Positions 1-9,300 of a stretch of 64,000 bases of DNA are shown in pieces. Location: contig OX453276.1 in NCBI GenBank assembly GCA_949710005.1, positions 10,541,053 through 10,605,052 on the forward strand. Direction: 5' to 3'. A program made the position numbers and the translations under genes. Source of the DNA: Ricordea florida. Its lineage: Eukaryota > Cnidaria > Anthozoa > Corallimorpharia > Ricordeidae. The notes beneath the pieces are model-generated. The model was not told the DNA's origin. It saw only the letters and a program-made list of their open reading frames with translations, and searched no databases. Position 1 is the first letter of the stretch; every line of letters starts with the position of its first letter.

Positions 1-185
1 AAAATACCACTTTCACAAATTTAGTTAACTTCATGCTGCGCTAGCACCGGATCAGACTTTAACCAGACTTGGACCAGACCTGGACCAGACTTGGACCAGA
101 CTTTAACCAGATTTTATACATATTTAATGCCGGTTCTGTGAGAGCAGGTTAAAATTCATTGGAATTTTAATTTTGCGCTGCGCTA
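1..185. repeat. Left flank with short tandem ggaccagact repeats
   Basis: No coding signal is visible. Between about 51 and 113 a degenerate 11-12 bp unit of the type ttggaccagac is repeated five to six times. The string ctgcgctag occurs near 36 and again directly before the retroelement insertion. The stretch is presumably TSEN2 intron sequence, because TSEN2 continues to the left. Confidence 0.5.
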
Positions 186-189
186 GGAC
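186..189. repeat. Target-site duplication ggac (left copy)
   Basis: The four bases ggac immediately precede the left LTR and recur immediately after the right LTR at 6120-6123. A 4-bp duplication fits BEL/Pao integration. Confidence 0.8.
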
Positions 190-455
190 TGTTGAGACAG
201 TTCTAGTTGTATTGAGGCGAGCAAGAATGATTGTGTGACGCTTGCGTTATGAAATTAACACTAAGCGGACCTGTCAAAGATAGTTTCTCAAGTTACTTGT
301 AATTCTAGATATAAATAACCTAAGCGTGAGAAGAACAGACCTTGTGCAATCAGTTTTCGATCGGTGAGCATTAAACGAGGAATTGTGACGGTGAAAAGGG
401 GAAATAAATTGCGAAGTTTGCGAAGAACGGCCTGCTAACTTTGGCATTCGCAACA
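190..455 (+). repeat. 5' LTR of BEL/Pao element
   Basis: This 266-bp direct repeat matches 5854-6119 and has TG...CA termini. It contains a TATA-like segment (tctagatataaataac, about 306-321) that could serve as the core promoter of the element. Confidence 0.92.
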
Positions 456-458
456 CAG

Positions 459-474
459 TGGCACCTCCGACGGG
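459..474 (+). promoter_or_regulatory. Primer-binding site of BEL/Pao element
   Basis: A TGG-initial stretch (tggcacctccgac) starts three bases after the left LTR. This is the expected position and first triplet of a tRNA 3'-end complement. The cognate tRNA was not determined. Confidence 0.6.
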
Positions 475-502
475 ACGTGGAAATCGCTTGACCGTAACCG
501 AA

Positions 503-3500
503 ATGGATAAACTGGAAGCGGACATTGAAGGTAAAGTTAAACTCCTTATATTTACCTTGGGGAAAACGCAAGAAATACAGCATTCGGGGAGTGTGCTCGC
601 TCTCACCCGCCATCGCGAGGCACTGAGCACCATAGTAAAGCAAATCGATAGCTTAAAGCTTCAAGTTGTTGAAGAAAGGTTCAAAAGGGGCGATTCTGAC
701 GATGATATAACAAAGTGGAGCGCAGAGATTGATGACCACGTGGCCCAAGTTGACACTAAAATTACACTCTTAAATGAACATTTAGCCTCCATTAAATTAG
801 AAGATGATCTTAAGACTCAAGAAACCGAGAGGGCCCGTAAGGCGAATGAGCGCGAGGATCAGCTTAAATTTGAACGTGCACAGCTTGAGCAGAAACTGGA
901 ATTTGAGCGCAAACTAGAAGAATCCAAGAAGAAATACGCAACGAAATCGAGCGAAGTTAAAGCCAGCGAGGCACCGCGCACTAAACTACCTAAGCTAACT
1001 ACTACTAAGTTCAATGGCTCTCATACGGATTGGCTCCGTTTCTGGAACATTTTCGAAGTCGAAATCGACAAATGTGGCGACGTGCCGGCGGTAACTAAAT
1101 TCGCTTATCTTAAAGATCTCTTGGAACCTAAAGTCAGAACAGGGATAGATGGTCTCCCATTCTCCAGTGAGGGGTATGAGCGGGCTAAGAACATTCTAAT
1201 TACGAAGTATGGTAAAACGTCCGAAATTGTGAATGCTTATGTCCAGAACATCATGGCGTTACCTCTAATTAGTGGCTCAAACGTAGTGAAGATTCACCAG
1301 TTCTACGAGAAGCTGTCGTTTAATGTGCAAGCTCTAGAGACACTTGGCAAACTCAGAGAGGTCAATGGTTACGTTCGAATGTCCATCGACAAACTAGAGG
1401 GAATCAGGGGGGACCTTGTAAGAACAGATGATAACTGGCAGGAATGGGACTTTCCGAAGTTCGTATACGAGCTGCAGAAATGGACAGAAAGAAACCCTAT
1501 ACCTGTCAAACCGAGTGAAAAGAACCAGGATCCTCATACTGCCAAAAGAGCCTCACGTGACGCAATGTACAACACTCATCAAGTCGAAACGCGTCCGCGT
1601 GGCTGTGTTTTCTGTAACAGTGCTGACCACAAGCCACATGAATGCACTAAAGTCACCGATACAAGCGAGCGAAGGAAGATATTCCGACAGAAACGCCTCT
1701 GCTTTAACTGTGCCGGAGATGATCACAAGGCGACGGAATGCAAGAGCAGGAGAACGTGCTTGTACTGCAAAAGAAGACACCACACCTCAATTTGTGACAA
1801 AGGAACCGCAGATAACTCGATGACAGCTGCGCAAATTGGCGACGGTCTGGTAGTGTACCCGGTGGTTGTTGTGGAAGTCGCTGGAATCAGATGTCGCGCT
1901 CTTCTTGATTCCGGAGCGGGAAGTTCTTACGCTTCGGCCGCACTTCTAGAAAGGATAGGTGCAAAACTTCATTATTCTGGGTTGCGTAAGATAGAGATGA
2001 TGTTGGGCGCGAGCAATCGAGTGATGGAAGTTTATCGAATCCAACTTCGCTCGGTCAGGGGAGACTATGAGATGGAGGCAGACGTCACTAAAGTAGAGAA
2101 ACCGCAACTCATGATGTTGGACAACCCACGTTACAAGACGCTCGTAGAGAAACATCCTCATTTAAAGGGCATAACGCTAGATGACATTGATGAAAGACCC
2201 CGCCTACCTGTCCACATAATTCTAGGAAACAGTGAATGCCCCAGAATCAGTACCACTGTACCTCAACGCGTGGGAAGAGAATGGGACCCGGTAGCCTGCT
2301 ACACGAAACTGGGCTGGACCATCACCTCTCCCGGTAAAGAAATCGACACCACCAATATGCTTCTAACTCAAACGTCGAGCGTGGATTATGACGAACTGTG
2401 CAAACTAGACGTGCTCGGGTTAGCTGACTCGCCTACAGGGGACCAAGGTGTCGTATACGATGAGTTCAAGGAACAGCTGCGCAGGAGTGAAGAAGGGTGG
2501 TACGAAACCGGACTCCCGTGGAAGGTTGATCACCCTCCCTTGCCAAGTAACAAAGAGGGAAGCTTACGCAGACTAGCTAGCCTTGTACGAAAACTAGAGA
2601 AGTCCAAATCTCTCAATGATTACAATGCAGTGATCCAGGAGCAGTTGGCAGCTGGAATAGTTGAGCGCGCCCCGACCACTGTCGAAGGAAGGGAGTTCTA
2701 CATTCCACACAAGGGTGTTGTGCGCGAGACAGCAGAAAGCACGAAATTGAGGATTGTATACGATGCCTCCGCACGGGCCTGGAACGGCGCGCCATCCCTA
2801 AACGAATGTCTAAACACTGGTCTACCACTGCAGAACAAACTCTGGAGCGTGTTGGTGCGGGGGCGATTCAACCCAGTTGCTCTGACTGGAGATATTAAGA
2901 AGGCCTTCTTGCAGGTGCGAATAAGATCTGAAGAAAGGCATGCACTGAGATTCCACTGGCTGAAGGATTTGGAGACGAAAGAGGTCGAGACATTACGATT
3001 TACAAGAGCGTTGTTCGGGTTGGCTCCCTCACCTTTCCTGTTAGCAGGAGTCATTGAGCAACACTTAGACAGTTGGAGCGACAGGCGTCCTGAGATCGTG
3101 AGTGAAATCAAGAAGAACCTCTACGTTGATGACTTAATTAGTGGAGGAGTGTCAACTACCAAGGCCAGAGAAAACAAAACAGCAGCCACAGAGATATTTG
3201 CTGACGCCGCTTTCGAACTGCACAAATGGCATTCTAACGTCCCTGAGCTAGAATCTGTTGAGACCGAACAGAGTGCTGGAGAGCAAACGTTTGCTAAGCA
3301 ACAGCTGGGGACACCAGAAGGGGGAGGTGGGGCGATACTTGGTCTGAAGTGGGATAAGCGGAGAGATATCCTAAGTGTCGCTGTGCCAACCGAGAAAGCC
3401 GACAACACAAAAAGGGGAGTCCTAGCCAAGATTGCGAGGATCTACGATCCACTTGGAGTGGTGTCCCCTCTCACACTATGTGGAAAATTACTTTATCGTG

Positions 3501-5740
3501 ACGCTTGCAACCTTAGAGTGGGTTGGGACGAGCAGTTGCCTCCTAACCTTGCAGAGAGGTGGGCCAAGTGGGAATCGAGACAACCGGCAAGAATTACATT
3601 CGCGAGGGCGCTAGTCCGGTACCAGGAACCAATCAACAGCATATCCATACACGTCTTTGGAGATGCAAGTGAACGGGGAGTGGCAGCAGGAGCGTTCACT
3701 ATCGTAACGCAACCCTCGGGTGTCACACAAGGTATTGTAGCAGCTAGAGCTCGTTTGGCCAAGCAGGGCCTTACCATACCGCGCCTAGAGCTGGTTGCTG
3801 GTCACATGGCAGCGAATCTGGCCACTAACGTAAGAGAAGCCCTGGAAGGTTATCCGGTCGATCAAGTCTTCTGTTGGTCAGACAGTACGGTTGCGCTCCA
3901 TTGGATAAGAGGGAAAGGCGATTACAAGCAGTTTGTGCATAACCGGGTGCACAAAATCCAAGAGAAGAATTGGATAACGTGGAGATACGTTCCCACCAAA
4001 GAGAATCCAGCTGACCTAGCGAGCCGTGGAGGACCTGTAGCACAAGACAACGACCTCTGGTGGCGTGGTCCAAAATGGCTTTTAGACCCAAGCGCTTGGC
4101 CAGCTGACGTGACCACAACCGCGACGGCTGAAACACTGGCAGAAGCAAAGACGGTTCGTGAGATATTCAAGCTCGCCACCGAGCAAGAGGCAGATGAGTT
4201 TGATGCAGTTCTCAACAAGTACGATCTCTGGCGCGTACTGCGCATTTGCGGATGGGTCGCGAGATTTGCCCGTAACACAAGGAGTCCACCACTTAAAAGG
4301 AAAACGGGACCGCTGACCACCGAAGAGCTGAGTATTCAAAGAAGATTCTGGGAGAGAAGAGCACAGCAGGAAGGCATGAAGTCGGAGAATTATGAACAGG
4401 ACCGCCTGCAGCTCAACTTGCAGCTAAACGACCAGCAACTCCTTGAATGCCGGGGACGAATACAGGGCCTCTACCCGGTGTATCTCCCAGATACAGCCGC
4501 TTACACAGAGAAGTTTGTACAAGAAGCCCATGAATCCACTCTACACGGCGGGACGCAGTTAACAATGGCCAAGGTACGAGAACAGCACTGGGTCCCGTGG
4601 CTAAGACGACTGGTGAAGCGTATCGTGAAAGGATGCTCAGGTTGTAAACGGTTCCAGGCAACTGCCCTTGCCGCACCACCCCCTGGGCTACTGCCGCGAG
4701 ATCGTACCGAAGGATCCTATCCCTTTCAAGTTGTGGGGGTCGATTATGCTGGCCCAATCAAGTTTAAAGCTACTAACAAACGTGAAGGAAAGGCGTACCT
4801 TATCCTGTATGCCTGCAGCTTGACAAGAGCGCTTTACCTTGACCTGGTGAGAAGCATGGAGACCAGCGAGTTCCTCCTAAGCTTAAAAGGTTTGATAGCA
4901 AGGCGTGGCAGACCTAGCACAATCTACTCCGACAACGGCAGTACATTCATCGGGGCGTCCGCATGGGTTAGACAAGTGATGAACGACGAGAAGCTGAACG
5001 ATCTCCTTGCACGATACCAAATCTCGTGGAAGTTTAGCCTAAGCCGAGCTCCCTGGTGGGGAGGCCAGTTCGAGCGCATGGTGGGGCTGGTCAAGGTGGC
5101 AATGAGGAAGACTATCGGCAACGCCTACTTGACCTTCGATGAGTTGAAAGAAGTTTTCCTAGATGTAAAAATAGCATTGAACGGTCGCCCACTGTCTTAC
5201 GTTGAGGAAGACGCGCAATTACCAGTCCTGACACCGAACGCGATGCTCTACAGCCAGCCAAATGTTTTACCTGAAAGGAAAACATACCTTGAGGAGGACC
5301 CACCGCTCAGAAGGCGAGCGAAATACCTGAAGAAGTGCAAAGAAGCAATGTGGAAAAGATGGACAAGGGAGTACCTTCGCGGGCTGCGAGAACGTCACAC
5401 CTTAGCACGTAAAGACTCTCCTTGTGGAGTTGAGATTGGAGACGTGTGCATCATCAAGGACGACAACAAAGACAGGAACAAGTGGAAGCTCGGAATCGTG
5501 GAGGAGTTGATTGCTGGACGCGACGACATCGTGAGAGCAGTGAAGCTTCGAGCAGGAAAGAGCTATCTGGAGCGAGCTGTGCAGCAGTTGTATCCGCTAG
5601 AGCTGTCCTGTGACAGGTCTCGAGAAGCACAGAGACCTCCCTTGAATCCTGAAGCGTCGGTGTTCGGGCCGAGGCGTGATGCCGCAGTCGCAGCCAGATT
5701 ACGAGTCCAGGAGTTAGCTGAACATGGACTAGACTGTTAA
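503..5740 (+). CDS. Gag-pol polyprotein of BEL/Pao retrotransposon
   Basis: This is a single 1745-codon frame. I chose the ATG at 503; the open frame extends upstream to a GTG at 458, which overlaps the primer-binding site and is unlikely as a start. Visible parts in order: coiled-coil gag region with a DUF1759-like segment; Cys/His zinc knuckles (about residues 367-430); an A17-type aspartic protease with LLDSGAGSS (about 465); reverse transcriptase with the YVDD box (about 873); RNase H with FGDAS and DSTVALHW (about 1050-1150); an integrase with an HH-CC zinc module, VDYAG and SDNGST acidic residues, and the glutamate in WGGQFERM; and a C-terminal DUF5641-like tail. Domain order PR-RT-RH-IN and the zinc-knuckle type are those of BEL/Pao. 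No frameshift or stop is present, so it could be functional. Confidence 0.93.
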   Translation: MDKLEADIEGKVKLLIFTLGKTQEIQHSGSVLALTRHREALSTIVKQIDSLKLQVVEERFKRGDSDDDITKWSAEIDDHVAQVDTKITLLNEHLASIKLEDDLKTQETERARKANEREDQLKFERAQLEQKLEFERKLEESKKKYATKSSEVKASEAPRTKLPKLTTTKFNGSHTDWLRFWNIFEVEIDKCGDVPAVTKFAYLKDLLEPKVRTGIDGLPFSSEGYERAKNILITKYGKTSEIVNAYVQNIMALPLISGSNVVKIHQFYEKLSFNVQALETLGKLREVNGYVRMSIDKLEGIRGDLVRTDDNWQEWDFPKFVYELQKWTERNPIPVKPSEKNQDPHTAKRASRDAMYNTHQVETRPRGCVFCNSADHKPHECTKVTDTSERRKIFRQKRLCFNCAGDDHKATECKSRRTCLYCKRRHHTSICDKGTADNSMTAAQIGDGLVVYPVVVVEVAGIRCRALLDSGAGSSYASAALLERIGAKLHYSGLRKIEMMLGASNRVMEVYRIQLRSVRGDYEMEADVTKVEKPQLMMLDNPRYKTLVEKHPHLKGITLDDIDERPRLPVHIILGNSECPRISTTVPQRVGREWDPVACYTKLGWTITSPGKEIDTTNMLLTQTSSVDYDELCKLDVLGLADSPTGDQGVVYDEFKEQLRRSEEGWYETGLPWKVDHPPLPSNKEGSLRRLASLVRKLEKSKSLNDYNAVIQEQLAAGIVERAPTTVEGREFYIPHKGVVRETAESTKLRIVYDASARAWNGAPSLNECLNTGLPLQNKLWSVLVRGRFNPVALTGDIKKAFLQVRIRSEERHALRFHWLKDLETKEVETLRFTRALFGLAPSPFLLAGVIEQHLDSWSDRRPEIVSEIKKNLYVDDLISGGVSTTKARENKTAATEIFADAAFELHKWHSNVPELESVETEQSAGEQTFAKQQLGTPEGGGGAILGLKWDKRRDILSVAVPTEKADNTKRGVLAKIARIYDPLGVVSPLTLCGKLLYRDACNLRVGWDEQLPPNLAERWAKWESRQPARITFARALVRYQEPINSISIHVFGDASERGVAAGAFTIVTQPSGVTQGIVAARARLAKQGLTIPRLELVAGHMAANLATNVREALEGYPVDQVFCWSDSTVALHWIRGKGDYKQFVHNRVHKIQEKNWITWRYVPTKENPADLASRGGPVAQDNDLWWRGPKWLLDPSAWPADVTTTATAETLAEAKTVREIFKLATEQEADEFDAVLNKYDLWRVLRICGWVARFARNTRSPPLKRKTGPLTTEELSIQRRFWERRAQQEGMKSENYEQDRLQLNLQLNDQQLLECRGRIQGLYPVYLPDTAAYTEKFVQEAHESTLHGGTQLTMAKVREQHWVPWLRRLVKRIVKGCSGCKRFQATALAAPPPGLLPRDRTEGSYPFQVVGVDYAGPIKFKATNKREGKAYLILYACSLTRALYLDLVRSMETSEFLLSLKGLIARRGRPSTIYSDNGSTFIGASAWVRQVMNDEKLNDLLARYQISWKFSLSRAPWWGGQFERMVGLVKVAMRKTIGNAYLTFDELKEVFLDVKIALNGRPLSYVEEDAQLPVLTPNAMLYSQPNVLPERKTYLEEDPPLRRRAKYLKKCKEAMWKRWTREYLRGLRERHTLARKDSPCGVEIGDVCIIKDDNKDRNKWKLGIVEELIAGRDDIVRAVKLRAGKSYLERAVQQLYPLELSCDRSREAQRPPLNPEASVFGPRRDAAVAARLRVQELAEHGLDC

Positions 5741-5853
5741 GGAATATTGATAACACGAACTCTGGTTAAGTTTTCTAGTTCCTCAATAAAAGGAGGACAA
5801 AGAACCTAGCTCAAATTGTATTTGCTCCCGTGACGGGAACAAATAGGGGAGTG
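5741..5853 (+). promoter_or_regulatory. 3' untranslated region and polypurine tract of BEL/Pao element
   Basis: A short non-coding stretch follows the stop. It contains aataaaaggagg (5785-5796) and ends in the purine-rich aatagggga, just upstream of the right LTR, as expected for the plus-strand primer. Confidence 0.6.
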
Positions 5854-6119
5854 TGTTGAGACAGTTCTAGTTGTATTGAGGCGAGCAAGAATGATTGTGT
5901 GACGCTTGCGTTATGAAATTAACACTAAGCGGACCTGTCAAAGATAGTTTCTCAAGTTACTTGTAATTCTAGATATAAATAACCTAAGCGTGAGAAGAAC
6001 AGACCTTGTGCAATCAGTTTTCGATCGGTGAGCATTAAACGAGGAATTGTGACGGTGAAAAGGGGAAATAAATTGCGAAGTTTGCGAAGAACGGCCTGCT
6101 AACTTTGGCATTCGCAACA
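5854..6119 (+). repeat. 3' LTR of BEL/Pao element
   Basis: It has the same length and, as read here, the same sequence as the 5' LTR at 190-455. It is followed by ggac (6120-6123), the right copy of the target duplication. Confidence 0.92.
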
Positions 6120-6208
6120 GGACCGCATTTTATATCTACTCAACAGGTAAATTTATGTGTTATCATTACAGCCTCATATACACTGGTAATTAGATAAATT
6201 GTTCTCAC

Positions 6209-6347
6209 CGAAATCTGTGCCGTACTTAATGCCAGCCTTGGGGATCCATCCCTTTGAACGGAAATAATGATACGTGATGTAACTTGGAACAAAATTTTGC
6301 TTAGCCGAGCAAAAAGTACACCACATTTCATCTAGGGACATCGGTTT
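6209..6347 (-). CDS. TSEN2: TSEN2 exon 8 (last exon in window)
   Basis: 139 bp, acceptor GTCTTTGCAG, donor TTCG|GTGAGA. It encodes PSYITYHYFRSKGWIPKAG and then KYGTDF, the signature of the tRNA endonuclease catalytic domain including its Tyr. The next exon should carry the catalytic His and Lys and is not between here and the BEL element, so the intron contains the BEL insertion. Confidence 0.9.
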
Positions 6348-9300
6348 CTGCAAAGACAATAAAACGGACATCGATATTACACAAGAAATTGGGTAAACCA
6401 AACGAATTGATTAACTGAGTTATACCAACGCAAGGTAAAAGGAAGGTGCTGACGTTTCGAGCGTTAGCCCTTCGTTCGTCGTTGGCTATTACGACTCTAA
6501 CTACTGCCACCGTCCAAAACACGAAGTTTGCGAAAATGCGTAAAAATATCGTATTTATGTGCGTAAAATTATCATATATTTTTATGCGTTTTTAGAGACG
6601 ATATTTCTCAATATCTTAAATTCTTGAATAAACTATTTTTAGACATGTGCACAAGATAAACAGGTCAGCCACTTTCCTCTGAAGATCTGCGTAATAATTC
6701 TCCTTAGACACAGCCGTACATTTACTTAGGTGTTACTTTGGAGCATCTGGTGATTAATCAATTCTACCAATTCTTACGTTAATCATATTTTTTTCAATCC
6801 CATCATGTGTGCTTGATAACATTTTGCATTGTTATATAGCTGGCGTTTTTCCCGCGACAGCGCACCCATTCATTGGCTAGTTCATGGTCACATGATATCT
6901 AACAATGAAATTGTTCACCGCCAAATGCTAGGAGCGGGCAACATTGCGAAAACTATGACGTCAAACGGAAAACATTTCACTGTTGCCTACGAAATGTTGA
7001 CCGCTGTTGCACGTGATCAGAACGTTTTTGTTTTGCTATATAACAAATCACTTTAAGACCGCTCCTTTGGGGAACAGTTAATTTTGCGTACTTCGAATCT
7101 GAACGTATGCCTCCTCGACTTCGTCTCGTGAAACATTGAGATTCTCGGGAAACAAAATTCCCTGTTCCGCTTGGTAGCAGTCATTAACTGTTACATAGTG
7201 AGGAGAGGTTGCAGATTGGTCACTTTTGTGGTTACAGTGTGAAAGGTTTAAAAGATCAGGAGTCGTAAGTCGTGGGTTCTATGGAGGGGCAGTAACGGGT
7301 AGTGTGGGGGGAGGGGTGGTTGGGTTCTATAGAGTAGCAGTTCAGGTAGTGTCGGGGGAGGGGTGGTTGGGTTCTATGGAGGAGCAGTTCGGGTAGTGTG
7401 GGGGGAGGGGTGGTGGGGTTCTATGGAGGAGCAGTTCGGGTAGTATGGGGGGAGGGGTGGTTGGGTTCTATGGAGGAGCAGTTCGGGTAGTCAGGGTGGA
7501 GGGGTAGTGGGGTTGGCTGAAGAGCGACGGCCGTATAGATGGTGCTTAACTTTAGCTTTGGATCAAAATTTGACAAACTGAGAGAAAGCGAATCAGGGAA
7601 TCCTGATAAAAGATCCATTATTCACCTTTTCCTTGTCCCGAACACAAAGACATCCAAGGCCATAAGAGAGGAAAAATGCCTACAGGAGAATAAAAATAAC
7701 TCAACAACTTGCGTGTACGAGATAAATCATATGGTATATTAACAGTCCAGAATCTGATGGAAATGTAAATAAAGGCGGACATTCTCGATTAGCAATTGCT
7801 AAAGAGTAGTTTGAAAAGAGAACTGATGGAGCAACTGCAGAATACCTCAGCACTCGAAACGAGAGTGTGAAAAATACATGGCTACCATTGTTACATATTG
7901 TTACATTGCTATGATACACAGAGAATAGTCAAGGTGCCAGGGTATTCTGCAGTCTAGCCAAGAAACTCAAACCCGTGATCTTAAAAACCGGTGCGATGCT
8001 CAACTACCTGAGAATACTAAGAGATAAAACGGTATCCAGTCGTTTCGTACCCACGACCAGTTCGTACTCAGACGATTCGTACCCAAATGTAGACGATTCG
8101 TACCCAATCTCGGATGGTTCGTACCCAACCCTCTGGACGATTCGTACCATGGTCAACATTCATAACAAAAAGCATCTTTGAGTATGATTAAAGATCAAGG
8201 TCAACCGAAGTTACCTTGAATGATGTTGACTGTTTATCCTCCTTGATTCATAAGTGCATTTTGACAAAGAAAACCGGCTTGAGCACGCGCAACACAACCT
8301 TCACAAATTTTTTTTGTGATCGGCTACTCGATTGTTGCGTGCGACATGTCGTTAAAGAGGTAACAAGTAGGATACAAGTAAACCCCTTTTGTTTATGTTA
8401 AAAAAACATATTTAAGCGAAGTCAAGCGAAGCGAAGTCAAGTCACTGCTTGATTAGATTTAACTTTAGATCGAACAGGTTCCGGTTAAATCCGAGCGCGC
8501 TCAATACAAGTCAATAGCTTTTTCTTTCGATTCTGAGTCGCTCGTGATCGGGACAAGCCAATTTACAAATTGTAAAGAAAGTTTGACTTCCTAAACAGTA
8601 CCAGTTTATTAGTTGCTTCACTTTGCACTGCGTCAAATTTAATAGGTAAAACACAATACTTGACAAGAACAAGATACTGTTTGACACAAAACAACTTGGT
8701 AATAGGATGGGTACGAAACGTCTTAATTTGTTGGGTACGAATCGTCCGTGTTGGGTACGAATCGTCTGGGTACGAACTGGTCGTGGGTACGAAACGACTG
8801 GTAAGCGATAAAACAGCCTTCTGGGCTGGGAACTAGTTGATACGGCACACGTGAACTCATTATTATGCATTAGCTATGCCATATTAGTAAAGATCTACTT
8901 GTAGACTAAAGCAAATGCCGCAATCTGATTGGCTGAGCTACTGCAGTCTAACTAACAATTAGAATCTAATTGTTTTAGTATCATCCAGCTGGTCGGACAG
9001 AAAAGGCAATAATAAAGTTAGCAAATGCCAGTTGAAGGAATATTTATTTGGGAATAAAACGAAAGAAAGTGTCACGAATTTCGCTACTCGAGGACTATGA
9101 CTAATAGTCCCTTAGTAGCGTAGCCAATCAGATTGCGGAATTTGCATTAGTCCACTAGTTGGGTGATACTAACAGCTGTTAGACAGCACTTGGTTGAAGA
9201 TTGGCGACTTCTTCACGCTTTAGCAAAGTTTCGCAGGAAGATTTAGTATTTTGGTATTTTTTCCCTGACACATGATTCGTTTATTATTATTTTTACTAAA

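Larger units (their letters stand above)
190..6119 (+). mobile_element. Full-length BEL/Pao LTR retrotransposon
   Basis: The element has two 266-bp LTRs (190-455 and 5854-6119) that begin TGTTGAGACAG and end GGCATTCGCAACA. I see no difference between them by eye. It has a primer-binding site right after the left LTR, a purine-rich tract right before the right LTR, and one long gag-pol frame without stops. Matching LTRs and an intact frame suggest recent insertion. It lies in an intron of TSEN2, antisense to that gene, with its right end only 89 bp from TSEN2 exon 8. Confidence 0.93.

Noticed and set aside
458..502. GTG start of the BEL polyprotein
   Set aside because: It overlaps the primer-binding site; the first ATG at 503 is a better start.
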